NCBI GenBank assembly: GCA_027563935.2
Contig: CM050454.1
Span: 74,606,596 to 74,670,595 of the forward strand
DNA: 64,000 bases
Origin: Costus lasius
Lineage: Eukaryota > Streptophyta > Magnoliopsida > Zingiberales > Costaceae
Direction: 5' to 3'
Shown here: positions 21,920 through 33,421 of the stretch, in pieces
Layout: each line of letters starts with the position of its first letter
How positions within the stretch are numbered: position 1 is the stretch's first letter
The notes under the pieces: generated by a model
What the model was told of the DNA's origin: nothing
What the model saw: the letters and a program-made list of their open reading frames with translations, nothing else
The model's database searches: none
Translations under genes and position numbers: made by a program

Positions 21920-24298
21920 ATGAGCTTCAATGTGCGATCCCTACTGGAAAGGGAGAAGTTTGCTGGGCCAAACTTCTCAGACTGGTACGGACACCTTAAG
22001 ATTGTTCTTAAGGCTGAGAGGAAATTGTATGTCCTCGAGACGGCTATACCGCCTCAACCCGCTCCGAACGCCGCAAGGGCGGTTCGGGATGCCTATGAAA
22101 AGCATGTCAATGAGAGCATTGATGTTGCTTGCCTGATGCTAGCGTCTATGACGCCACAGCTGCAGCGTCAGCATGAGGATATGTCTGCTATAGAAATTAT
22201 AGCAAACCTCAAGATGCTATATGCTGCACAGGCGACGACTGAATGCTATAATTTGACCAAGCTTTTCTTTCAGAGCAAACTGGCTGAAGGGAGTCCAGTG
22301 GGAGCTCACGTGCTCAAGATGATTGGGCACAAAGAGGCTCTAGAGAAACTGGGGCATACCATCAATCAGGAGCTTGCTGTAGACATTATTCTGCAGTCTC
22401 TCCCGGCCTCTTTCGATCCGTTCATTATTAATTTTAATATGAACAAGATCGACTGTACTCCGGCAGAGTTGCTGAATATGCTCTTGACTACGGAGGAGAC
22501 TCTAAAGGGAAAGCCTTCAACCTCTATCTTGATGTTCCCTTTCAGGAACAAGAAGAAGGGGAAGAAGGGCAAAGCCCCAGTCAAGAACTACAACAAGGCT
22601 CTGAAACAAAAGGTCAAGCGGTCGAAGGAATACAGATGTTTCCATTGTGGCCAGCAGGGTCACTGGAAAAAGGACTGTAAAGCGCTCCAAGGAGACAAGA
22701 AGGGAAGCATCGCTTCTAGCTCAGGTATTTTTGTGACTGAAGTCATGATATCTTCTTCTTCTATTTCATGGGTGTTGGACACTGCATGTGGAGTTCACAT
22801 TTGTTCAAATGTACAGGAACTCAAGAGAAGAAGACAGGTGGGACAGCATCAGGTGGACCTACGAGTTGGAAACGGGGCACGGGTTGCTGCTGTTGCTGTA
22901 GGAGTTTATTACATCTCATTACCATCTGGACTTGTATTGGAACTAGACAATTGTTACTTTGTACCAAGCATTACGAAAAATATTATCTCTATTCCTGCTC
23001 TTGTCAGGAAAGGGTTTTCCTTTGAATGCAAGACTTCAAAGTGTTATCTCTCTCTTGATAATATTGTTTATGCTACTGGGTCAATTAACAATGGGTTATT
23101 CATGTTGGACATGGAATGTTTTATACAAAACATTGATAATAAGAAAGCCAAGTATGCTGATGACAGCACCTTGCTATGGCATAGTCGTTTAGGCCATATT
23201 AACAAGAAACGCATTAAGCGGTTGCATGATCATGGACTGCTGGGATCATTCTCCTATGAGGAGATTGATACATGCAAAGCTTGTTTATTGGGCAAAATGA
23301 CGAAGTCTCCTTTTCCTCATAAAGGTCAAAGGGCTTCAGGTTTACTTGACCTTATACACAGTGATGTGTGTGGGCCATTTAGTAAACATGCCAGAGGAGG
23401 CTATTCATACTTCATTACCTTTACTGATGATTTCAGTAGATATGGTTATGTCTATCTGATGAGACATAAGAGTGAATCTTTTGACAAGTTCAAAGAGTTC
23501 AAAAATGAAGTACAGAATCAGCTAGGCCGAAATATCAAGGCACTTCGCTCAGATCGAGGTGGTGAATACCTAAGTCGAGAGTTTACTGACTATCTGAAGG
23601 AGTGTGGGATTATCTCACAGCTCACTCCACCAGGAACACCGCAATGGAATGGTGTGTCCGAGAGGAGGAACAGAACCTTACTGGATATGGTTCGTTCTAT
23701 GATGAGTCAGGCTACTCTACCTTACTCCTTTTGTGGATTTGCACTGGAAACAGCTGCAAAGGTACTAAACCGAGTGCCATCCAAGGCAGTTTCAAAGACT
23801 CCATATGAGTTATGGTATGGGAAATAGCCGAGCTTGACATTTATTAAGATCTGGGGTTGCGAGGCTTATGTCAAAAAGCTCGCCTCTGGGAAACTGGAGA
23901 GCAGATCTGACAAATGCATCTTTGTCGGTTACCCTAAGGAAACTAAGGGTTATTATTTCTACGATCCCAAAGAGAACAAAGTATTTGTTGCTCGGACGGC
24001 TATTTTTCTTGAGAAGGAGTTTCTTCTGCAAGAAGCCAGTGGGAGAGAAATAAAGTTGGATGAGAATCCAGAGGAAGGACAAAGTAGTCAAGCACAGTTG
24101 GATGAGCCTGAGCCAGTAGAACAGGTTATTGAACAACCTGAGGCTCAGATATCATGGGAACCGTGTAGATCGGGAAGGATCCGTCGACAGCCTGAGCGCT
24201 ATGACGGAGTCTACATCATTGATAATGATGAACCCCTTACTTATGCGGATGCGGTCAGTGGACCGGAGTCAGCTAGGTTGCTTGAAGCTATGCGAGCC
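21920..24298 (+). pseudogene. gag-pol: E3 gag-pol, first part (Gag to linker before RT)
   Basis: Gag, zinc knuckle (CFHCGQQGHWKKDC), protease and integrase of a copia polyprotein. A CAG-to-TAG change gives a stop at 23825-23827 (codon 636), after the integrase catalytic triad. The same frame then continues to 24298, where E4 is inserted. Other unusual changes are R-to-T and R-to-C in the conserved TERYN region and W-to-C in SFCGF. It is broken twice, by the stop and by the insertion. The remainder is at 33422-34927. Confidence 0.93.
24294..24298. repeat. Target site duplication of E4 (GAGCC)
   Basis: GAGCC at 24294-24298 and at 33417-33421. One copy restores the order found in the other gag-pol genes. 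Confidence 0.96.
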
Positions 24299-25989
24299 TG
24301 AAGGGGTCCCTTAACTTAAGGGGGGCGAAACCCTATAGGCGCATATGGAGGTTAAGATGCAACGGAAAGGGGTTTCTACGATCTTTGCATGCGTTATGAT
24401 CAACTTATAAAATTCTGATTGAATGAAAGCGATTCATACCATAGCCATTTCTAGATGGCGTCTTGGAAGCAAAAGATGCAAGCGCCTCTTCTCCAAAGTC
24501 TCGCACACAAGATGAAGATGCGCTCCTTCCTTGATGCTCCTTGTGCTAGGAAGGATCGTCCAAGGTGTCTTGATCGCTTGAAGGGAAGAGAGAGTTCTTT
24601 CTTGCTTGGCGTCTTTTCTCCTTGTCGTCCACCTCACACGAAAATGTGAACTCTCGTCAAGAACTAGAGCTAGCGACGAACCAAGAGGAGAGGCGTGAAT
24701 GGAGGCTATCGTGAGACATGGCCACGATGAGAAGAAGTGCTATCTAAAAATAGCAAGTCACTTCTCAAGTTGCGATCATGGGTTTACCCAATCACAAATC
24801 CAATTCACCCTTGAACCATGCGCTCATCCATTGAGCCGGTTCACTTGACTTTGGTTCAATAACCAAATAAACCAAGCAATCAGTCCAGATCATAATAAAC
24901 CCCTAAGGCTTAAGATCTGACCGTTAATCTCTTGATGCTCCTGATCTCACCGATCTAGCATCCATTCTCTCAATCGAAGCTTACCGATCTCAAACCCTAA
25001 TCAATCAAACATGATCAGACCAGATCTCACTTACAATCAGAGATTAAGATCCCTTTAAACTGAACCCAAACAATTCAGTCCACACGATCTGACTTAAGTA
25101 AGCCATATCATCAAATTGTGCGACCCTGAGGGTTTCCTTTAAATGTCGGTAATGATAACTCACGTCATCACGATCAGTGAGGGGTATCTAGCAACACATC
25201 ACTGTCTCCCGATAGAAAGGAAAGAGTCTTCCAAGACTACACCCAAAATACAGCACAAGTGTGAATCCAATTCACCAGGCATGCATAATTCCTTTGCCAC
25301 TGGATGTTCTTATTGGACAAGCATGTCAAGCCTGTAACTCCAATATGATGAGCATGATTAGATCAGATGATCATAGTCATCTGGGTATGGCCATACACTT
25401 TCTCAATCATCTCATCCAGGGGGCCCCTTTAGAACATCACACTCCTTAAACAAGGAGACGGCAATCCTATGTCTATCACTAGTGCCCTAACCTGACTCAA
25501 GCTCACCATCCAAGATAGTCTATAACCATTATGTTTCAAATGATATTGAACTACCTCAAAACAATGACAATCATCATTTAGAAAACACAAGTGATCTCAA
25601 GTCAGAGGAAATGTGCCACTTGTTACAATCAAGGATTATTCACATTGTGACAAGCAATTGAATAACCTAGTAGGGTCTGTCCAGTACATCCAATGTACCC
25701 ATGAGTCTACATCTTATTCCATGCTCGAAGCATCCTATAAGATTAGAACACATATTAGTCTTAACCATATCAAGGCTGTCTCATGTTCACCAAGATATCT
25801 TGACTAAGGACATAACTGCATGTCAGCCTAGCTGAACAGCTTTGAGACATTATTCAGAAGTACATTTATTGCAGCAGATAATGTAAGAAACTGAATAATA
25901 ACCATGCCTTTATAAACATAAAAGTTTATCACATGATACTGATACAATCCCAAGGCCTCAAACATTAGCCTTAAGGGCATACCCCAACA
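24299..25989 (-). repeat. E4 3' LTR (1691 bp)
   Basis: On the minus strand it begins TGTTGGGG at 25989 and ends CTTCA at 24299. It has two extra G at the outer end compared with the 5' LTR. Confidence 0.95.
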
Positions 25990-25990
25990 A

Positions 25991-26000
25991 TCTCCCACTT
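25991..26000 (-). promoter_or_regulatory. E4 polypurine tract
   Basis: AAGTGGGAGA on the minus strand, directly before the 3' LTR. Confidence 0.85.
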
Positions 26001-26009
26001 GCACTAAAT

Positions 26010-29000
26010 CTAATGGTTGAGAAATCTCAAACCCATATTATTACAGTGCTTCTCATGCTTCTGCTGCGCCAGAGGCTTGGTAAGCGGGTCTGCCAGATTG
26101 TCATCTGTATGAACCTTGCAGACTTTGATCTCGCCACGATCAATGATCTCCCGGATCAAATGAAACCGTCTCTGTATGTGCTTGGACTTCTGGTGCGACC
26201 GTGGTTCCTTTGCTTGTGCGATTGCTCCAGTGTTATCACAGAAGATAACCAAAGGATCTGCACTCGAAGGAACAACACCAAGTTCTCTCACGAACTTACG
26301 AATCCACATTGCCTCCTTGGATGCTTCCGAGGCTGCAACATACTCGGCTTCTGTTGTGGAATCAGCAACAGTTGACTGTTTGAAACTCTTCGACACCACT
26401 GCTCCTCCATTCAAGCTAAAAACATAGCCTGATTGCGATCGGAAATCATCCTGGTCAGACTGGAACGAAGCGTCAGTATATCCTTCAATACTGAGTTCTT
26501 CCTGACCACCATATATCAAGAACATATCTTTGGTCCTCCGCAGATATTTTAAAATGTTCTTGACTGCAATCCAGTGCGCCATACCTGGATTACTTTGGAA
26601 CCGACTGGTCACGCTTAACCCGTAAGCGACGTCTGGGCGAGTACACAACATCGCATACATAATGGATCCAATAGCCGAAGCATAAGGCGTATTGTCCATT
26701 TCATCTTTCTCAGTCTGTGTTTGTGGACACTGACTCTTCGAAAGATTCAGACCATGTCTGACTGGAAGATATCCTCTTTTAGAATTCTCTAAATGAAATC
26801 TCTCTAGGACTTTATCGATGTAAGTACTCTGGCACAGCCCGAGAAGCCTCTTAGATCTATCCCTGTAGATCTTCACACCTAATACATAGGCTGCTTCTCC
26901 TAAATCTTTCATCTGGAAACATTTCCTTAACCATGCCTTAACCGCATGCATTTCAGGAATGTCATTTCCAATGATCAAGATATCATCGACGTAGAGAACT
27001 AGGAATGTAATCACGCTCCCACTAAACCTCTTATATACACACGGGTCATCCTCGTTCTTGATGAAACCAAATTCACTGATTGATTCATCAAAACGAATAT
27101 TCCAGCTTCTCGATGCTTGTTTAAGTCCATAAATAGACTTCTTTAATTTGCATATCTTATGACGATCTGATGGATTAGTGAAACCTTCTGGTTGTGTCAT
27201 ATACACATCCTCATCCAGATTTCCATTAAGGAAAGCTGTTTTCACATCCATTTTCCAAATCTCATAATCATAATATGCTGCTATCGCAAAAAGAATCCGA
27301 ATAGACTTAAACATAGCTACAGGTGAGAAAGTTTCATCATAATCTATCCCGTAGATTTGTTTGAAACCTTTCGCAACTAGCCTGCCTTTATAGGTAACCA
27401 CGTTACCATCCATGTCAATCTTCTTCTTGAAGATCCACTTACAGCCTATAGGGATAACTCCCGGAGGCGGATCAACCAAATCCCAGACTTGGTTATCTGA
27501 CATGGAGTCCATCTCGGCGCGCATAGCTTCAAGCCATCTTGCTGACTCCGGTCCACTGACCGCATCCCCATAAGTGAGGGGTTCATCATTATCAATGATG
27601 TAGACTCCGTCATAGCGCTCAGGCTGTCGACGAATCCTTCCCGATCTTCGCGGTTCCCGTGATATCTGAGCCTCAGGTTGTTCATTAACCTGTCCTACCG
27701 GCTCAGGCTCATCCAACTGTGCTTGAGCACTTTGTCCTTCCTCTGGATTCTCATCCAACTTTATTTCTCTCCAACTGGCCTCTTGCAGAAGAAACTCCTT
27801 CTCAAGAAATATGGCCGTCCGAGCAACAAATACCTTGTTCTCTTTGGGATCGAAGAAATAATAACCCTTAGTTTCCTTAGGGTAACCGACAAAGATACAT
27901 TTGTCAGATCTGCTCTCTAGTTTCCCAGATGCGAGCTTTTTGACATAAGCCTCGCAGCCCCAGATCCTGATAAATGTCAAGCTCGGCTGTTTCCCATACC
28001 ATAACTCATATGGAGTCTTAGAAACTGCCTTGGATGGCACTCGGTTTAGTACCTTTGCAGCTGTTTCCAGTGCAAAACCCCAAAAGGAATATGGAAGAGT
28101 AGCCTGACTCATCATAGAACGAACCATATCAAGTAACGTTCTATTTCTCCTTTCGGACACACCATTCCATTGCGGTGTTCCTGGCGGAGTGAGTTGTGAG
28201 ATAATCCCACACTCCTTTAGATAGTCAGTAAACTCTCGACTTAGGTATTCTCCACCTCGATCAGAACGAAGTGCCTTGATATTTCGGCCAAGCTGATTCT
28301 GTACTTCATTCTTGAACTCTTTGAACTTGTCAAAAGATTCACTCTTATGTCTCATAAGATAGACATACCCATACCTACTGAAATCATCAGTAAAGGTAAT
28401 GAAGTACTGATAGCCACCTCTGGCATGTTTACTAAATGGCCCACACACATCACTGTGTATAAGGTCAAGTAAACCTGAAGCCCTTTGACCTTTATTAGGA
28501 AAAGGTGACTTCGTCATTTTACCCATTAAACAAGCTTTGCATGTATCAATCTCCTCATAGGAGAATGATCCCAGCAGTCCATGATCATGCAACCGCTTAA
28601 TGCGTTTCTTGTTAATATGGCCTAAACGACTATGCCATAGCAAGGTACTGTCATCAGCATACTTGGCTTTCTTAATATCAATATTGTGTATAGAACATTC
28701 CATGTCTAACATGAATAACCCATTGTTAATTGAACCAGTAGCATAAACTATATTATCAAGAGAAAGAATACACTTTGAAATATTGCATTCAAAGAAAAAT
28801 CCCTTCCTGACAAGAGCAGGAATGGAGATAATATTTTTAGTAATGCTGGGAACAAAATAACAATTGTTCAGTTCTAATACAATTCCAGATGGCAAAGAGA
28901 TGAAATAGTCTCCTACAGCAACAGCAGCAACCCGTGCCCCGTTTCCAACTCGTAGGTCCACCTCATGCTGTCCCACCTGTCTTCTTCTCTTGAGTTCCTG

Positions 29001-29894
29001 TACATTTGAACAAATGTGAACTCCACATGCAGTGTCCAACACCCATGAAATAGAAGAAGATGAAACCATGACTTCCGCCACGTAAATACCTGAGCCAGAA
29101 GCAAAGCTTCCCCTCTTATCTCCTTGGAGCGCTTTACAGTCCTTTTTCCAGTGACCTAGCTGGCCATAGTGGAAACATCTGTATTCCTTTGACCGCTTAA
29201 CTTTTTGCTTCAGAGCCTTGCTGTAACTCTTGACAGGGGCCTTGCCCTTCTTCCCCTTCTTCTTGTTCCTAGAAGGAACCATTAAGACAGAGGTTGAAGG
29301 CTTTCCCTTCAGAGTTTCCTCAGTAGTCAAGAGCATATTCAGCAGCTCTGCCGGAGTACAGTCGATTTTGTTCATATTAAAGTTAATAATGAACGCATCG
29401 AAAGAGGGCGGGAGAGACTGCAGAATGATGTCTACAGCAAGCTCCTGATTGATGGTATGCCCCAGTTTCTCTAGAGCCTCCTTGTGCCCAATCATCTTGA
29501 GCACGTGAGCTCCCACTGGGCTCCCTTCAACCAGTTTGCTCTGAAAGAACAGCTTTGTCAGATTATAGCGTTCTGTCCTCGCCTGTGCAGCATACAGCAT
29601 CTTGAGGTTCGCTATCATGTCTATAGCACACATATCCTCATGCTGACGCTGCAGCGGTGGCGTCATAGACGCTAGGATCAGGCAAGCGACATCAATGCTA
29701 TCATTGACGTGCTTTTCATAAGCTTCCCGAACCGCCCTTGCGGCGTTCGGAGCGGGCTGAGGCGGTATAGCCGTCTCGAGGACATACAGTTTCCTCTCTG
29801 CCTTAAGAACAATCTTAAGGTGTTCGAACCAGTCTGAGAAGTTCAGCCCAGCAAACTTCTCTCTTTCCAGTAGGGATCGCACATTGAAGCTCAT
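26010..29894 (-). CDS. gag-pol: E4 Gag-Pol polyprotein, full length (1294 aa)
   Basis: Same length and domain order as E1, with no stop or frameshift. The protease DTAC, the integrase HHCC and DD35E residues, RT YVDD, and RNase H D, E and D residues are all present. One change hits a metal ligand: the second Cys of the zinc knuckle is Tyr (C243[15 protein letters not shown]), which should weaken RNA binding or packaging by Gag. Another change near RNase H is W-to-S in AVVSKSF. Its frame being open does not prove activity. Confidence 0.94.
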   Translation of the reverse strand: MSFNVRSLLEREKFAGLNFSDWFEHLKIVLKAERKLYVLETAIPPQPAPNAARAVREAYEKHVNDSIDVACLILASMTPPLQRQHEDMCAIDMIANLKMLYAAQARTERYNLTKLFFQSKLVEGSPVGAHVLKMIGHKEALEKLGHTINQELAVDIILQSLPPSFDAFIINFNMNKIDCTPAELLNMLLTTEETLKGKPSTSVLMVPSRNKKKGKKGKAPVKSYSKALKQKVKRSKEYRCFHYGQLGHWKKDCKALQGDKRGSFASGSGIYVAEVMVSSSSISWVLDTACGVHICSNVQELKRRRQVGQHEVDLRVGNGARVAAVAVGDYFISLPSGIVLELNNCYFVPSITKNIISIPALVRKGFFFECNISKCILSLDNIVYATGSINNGLFMLDMECSIHNIDIKKAKYADDSTLLWHSRLGHINKKRIKRLHDHGLLGSFSYEEIDTCKACLMGKMTKSPFPNKGQRASGLLDLIHSDVCGPFSKHARGGYQYFITFTDDFSRYGYVYLMRHKSESFDKFKEFKNEVQNQLGRNIKALRSDRGGEYLSREFTDYLKECGIISQLTPPGTPQWNGVSERRNRTLLDMVRSMMSQATLPYSFWGFALETAAKVLNRVPSKAVSKTPYELWYGKQPSLTFIRIWGCEAYVKKLASGKLESRSDKCIFVGYPKETKGYYFFDPKENKVFVARTAIFLEKEFLLQEASWREIKLDENPEEGQSAQAQLDEPEPVGQVNEQPEAQISREPRRSGRIRRQPERYDGVYIIDNDEPLTYGDAVSGPESARWLEAMRAEMDSMSDNQVWDLVDPPPGVIPIGCKWIFKKKIDMDGNVVTYKGRLVAKGFKQIYGIDYDETFSPVAMFKSIRILFAIAAYYDYEIWKMDVKTAFLNGNLDEDVYMTQPEGFTNPSDRHKICKLKKSIYGLKQASRSWNIRFDESISEFGFIKNEDDPCVYKRFSGSVITFLVLYVDDILIIGNDIPEMHAVKAWLRKCFQMKDLGEAAYVLGVKIYRDRSKRLLGLCQSTYIDKVLERFHLENSKRGYLPVRHGLNLSKSQCPQTQTEKDEMDNTPYASAIGSIMYAMLCTRPDVAYGLSVTSRFQSNPGMAHWIAVKNILKYLRRTKDMFLIYGGQEELSIEGYTDASFQSDQDDFRSQSGYVFSLNGGAVVSKSFKQSTVADSTTEAEYVAASEASKEAMWIRKFVRELGVVPSSADPLVIFCDNTGAIAQAKEPRSHQKSKHIQRRFHLIREIIDRGEIKVCKVHTDDNLADPLTKPLAQQKHEKHCNNMGLRFLNH

Positions 29895-31360
29895 GGTGTT
29901 CGTTGCTGCAGGTATCTACAACAATGCAAGAACAGCAAGGTCAGTATCAATGTTAAGAATCAATCAGGACTTAAGAAAGATTCTTTTTCTCACTATTTTA
30001 TCTGGCTGAAAAATCCAGCAAAACAGCCCGAAAGAGTAATACTCTTTTAGTGAGATGGGATCCAGATTTCATACTTGGTCTCCGCGTCCCGCTCAGGCGA
30101 GATAAGATGCACAGAGAGTACAAGCACTAATCTCTGGTAGGCAGTCCCTGCCAATCACCAACCCGTGCGATTACCCTTCATCTGGGCAATCCAGTAGACT
30201 GTGCCAACTGAGTTGGTACAACACAATCTCTGACCCCACAGATGGCTGCCTCCATGTGCTACCATATGCGCCACATATGTAGCCTACATGGTCAAGCTGA
30301 CCCGACCTACTCCCTGGACCACCACGTGCTATGCTGAGCAACGAGAAGCGATAAATCCCTTCTCTGTAACACGCAGGTGTAATCCCGCACCGTCTGAAGA
30401 TAGAAGGACGTGCCCATTGAGTGGGTACAACACGGCTCCAACGATAGTCAGAACAGTGAGGTTTCGCGTCAGAAGGCTTACGAGCTTGATATTTTAGCGT
30501 TGGATTTTAAAGGTCTTTTATCTTCTTCACTATCATGCAATTCCTATGGTGATAGCAGAAGATAAATAAATCATGCTGTTCTACTTATTTAAACAATAAA
30601 AGAAAGCATGGATCTTATGTGGTAAAAGCCCATAGCCTAAGTAAGACCTTAATTAACTTAAGTCTTCACTTGCTTTTCTTCATGGGTCTTTTGCTGCTCA
30701 TCTGGCCCAACCCAGGGCCCAAGCGCCATCTGCAGCTCAGGTGCACCTACCAGGGTAAATGCGCCTGGTCCTAGAGTCGAACCCTGGACCTCCCACCTGG
30801 TCAAGCCACTGCTGCATGCGCCACTGCCAAGTGTGCTCTGTGCTCTTGTCTGACTAATTTACAAATTAATCTATCTAGACAAGATTGACTCGCAGGTCAA
30901 TAACATTTTATAAATTAATTAAACTGTGATTCGCAGATCACAAAAAATAAGAATTAATTTACAATAAAATTCCAGGCACACAGGCCCCAGCACAGCACAC
31001 ATTAAACGGGCAGGCCACATAAGATTAAATAAACATACATATGGTATCCAATCAGCATGTGATCCAATCATGAAAAATAAAATTTTGAAAAAACCCCATT
31101 GAGATTAATTTTATTTTTCCCTATTTGCCCTGCTGCCTTACGACGGTCCATTACTAGGGATCCACTCATCCAGCCTAGTCAGATCCAATGCCCTTGCATG
31201 CACCAAGTCCTAACTGACTTGAGTCGACCTAATGGTCAACCATGCATGCGCAAGGGCTGAACGACCACAATGAGGTCTGGCAAGCGGGTGTGACCCCGGG
31301 CCTAACTCATGTGCGTTCATAGGTTATCTCAATCAGGTATCGCTACACGCCTTTGATGCA

Positions 31361-31409
31361 GTCGACCTATAGCCACCTAGTGCTTGCGCACAGGTGCTAT
31401 CTGGTCGAC
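31361..31409 (-). other. E4 conserved leader hairpin with GCAA loop
   Basis: GTCGACC/GGTCGAC outer arms and GTGC-GCAA-GCAC tip, 49 nt as in E2, E3, E5 and E6. Confidence 0.6.
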
Positions 31410-31713
31410 CCATCTAGGCTGTCAGATAGTCTGATTAGACCAGTTGGATCGAACCTAGAGGATGACTTCAACCCTAATAACCCGTCTAAGGGTTTAAAGC
31501 AGGCGCCTCTTAGATCTAATGAGAGTCGCGCAAGATATAAGTTTTTTGAAAAAACCTAAGATGCGCCTACAAACATGCGCAAAGGAAATACATATTTAAG
31601 GTTCGCAAGAAGCAACATAACATGTACATTTTCGCATGTTCTAGATCTAAGCATACAATGGCACCCATGGATCACAAAACATTTAAGCAATCATAAAAAC
31701 ATGCATTAACGTG

Positions 31714-31725
31714 GCTCTGATACCA
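31714..31725 (-). promoter_or_regulatory. E4 primer-binding site
   Basis: TGGTATCAGAGC on the minus strand, two bases inside the 5' LTR. Confidence 0.92.
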
Positions 31726-31727
31726 AT

Positions 31728-33416
31728 TGAAGGTCCCTTAACTTAAGGGGGGCGAAACCCTATAGGCGCATATGGAGGTTAAGATGCAACGGAAAGGGGT
31801 TTCTACGATCTTTGCATGCGTTATGATCAACTTATAAAATTCTGATTGAATGAAAGCGATTCATACCATAGCCATTTCTAGATGGCGTCTTGGAAGCAAA
31901 AGATACAAGCGCCTCTTCTCCAAAGTCTCGCACACAAGATGAAGATGCGCTCCTTCCTTGATGCTCCTTGTGCTAGCAAGGATCGTCCAAGGTGTCTTGA
32001 TCGCTTGAAGGGAAGAGAGAGTTCTTTCTTGCTTGGCGTCTTTTCTCCTTGTCGTCCACCTCACACGAAAATGTGAACTCTCGTCAAGAACTAGAGCTAG
32101 CGATGAACCAAGAGGAGAGGCGTGAATGGAGGCTATCGTGAGACATGGCCACGATGATAAGAAGTGCTATCTAAAAATAGCAAGTCACTTCTCAAGTTGC
32201 GATCATGGGTTTACCCAATCGCAAATCCAATTCACCCTTGAACCATGCGCTCATCCATTGAGCCGGTTCACTTGACTTTGGTTCAATAACCAAATAAACC
32301 AAGCAATCAGTCCAGATCATAATAAACCCCTAAGGCTTAAGATCTGACCGTTAATCTCTTGATGCTCCTGATCTCACCGATCTAGCATCCATTCTCTCAA
32401 TCGAAACTTACCGATCTCAAGCCCTAATCAATCAAACATGATCAGACCAGATCTCACTTACAATCAGAGATTAAGATCCCTTTAAACTGAACCCAAACAA
32501 TTCAGTCCACACGATCTGACTTAAGTAAGCCATATCATCAAATTGTGCGACCCTGAGGGTTTCCTTTAAATGTCGGTAATGATAACTCACGTCATCACGA
32601 TCAGTGAGGGGTATCTAGCAACACATCACTGTCTCCCGATAGAAAGGAAAGAGTCTTCCAAGACTACACCCAAAATACAGCACAAGTGTGAATCCAATTC
32701 ACCAAGCATGCATAATTCCTTTGCCACTGGATGTTCTTATTGGACAAGCATGTCAAGCCTGTAACTCCAATATGATGAGCATGATTAGATCAGATGATCA
32801 TAGTCATCTGGGTATGGCCATACACTTTCTCAATCATCTCATCCAGGGGGCCCCTTTAGAACATCACACTCCTTAAACAAGGAGACGGCAATCCTATGTC
32901 TATCACTAGTGCCCTAACCTGACTCAAGCTCACCATCCAAGATAGTCTATAACCATTATGTTTCAAATGATATTGAACTACCTCAAAACAATGACAATCA
33001 TCATTTAGAAAACACAAGTGATCTCAAGTCAGAGGAAATGTGCCACTTGTTACAATCAAGGATTATTCACATTGTGACAAGCAATTGAATAACCTAGTAG
33101 GGTCTGTCCAGTACATCCAATGTACCCATGAGTCTACATCTTATTCCATGCTCGAAGCATCCTATAAGATTAGAACACATATTAGTCTTAACCATATCAA
33201 GGCTGTCTCATGTTCACCAAGATATCTTGACTAAGGACATAACTGCATGTCAGCCTAGCTGAACAGCTTTGAGACATTATTCAGAAGTACATTTATTGCA
33301 GCAGACAATGTAAGAAACTGAATAATAACCATGCCTTTATAAACATAAAAGTTTATCACATGATACTGATACAATCCCAAGGCCTCAAACATTAGCCTTA
33401 AGGGCATACCCCAACA
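31728..33416 (-). repeat. E4 5' LTR (1689 bp)
   Basis: On the minus strand it begins TGTTGGGG at 33416 and ends CCTTCA at 31728, next to the PBS. Confidence 0.95.
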
Positions 33417-33421
33417 GAGCC

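Larger units (their letters stand above)
29895..31727 (-). other. E4 leader
   Basis: 1833 nt without supported coding sequence, with the same order of elements as E3: PBS, palindrome with one G-U change, 49-nt hairpin (31361-31409), paired hairpins, tRNA-like module (about 30765-30830), palindrome pair, acceptor. Confidence 0.75.
29916..31866 (-). other. E4 putative leader intron
   Basis: Minus strand. ATGGCTATG (31875-31867) then GTATGA donor-like; TACTGAC branch (29946-29940) and TTGTAG ending at 29916. The 21 nt after it lead in frame into the gag ATG at 29894. Confidence 0.62.
24299..33416 (-). mobile_element. E4: complete Angela/BARE-like copia element in E3 gag-pol (9118 bp)
   Basis: Inverted relative to its host. 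LTRs of 1689 and 1691 bp, PBS, leader, a full-length gag-pol and polypurine tract. I count about 9 substitutions and one 2-bp indel between the LTRs. Together with E1 it is the most complete coding copy in the window. Confidence 0.95.
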
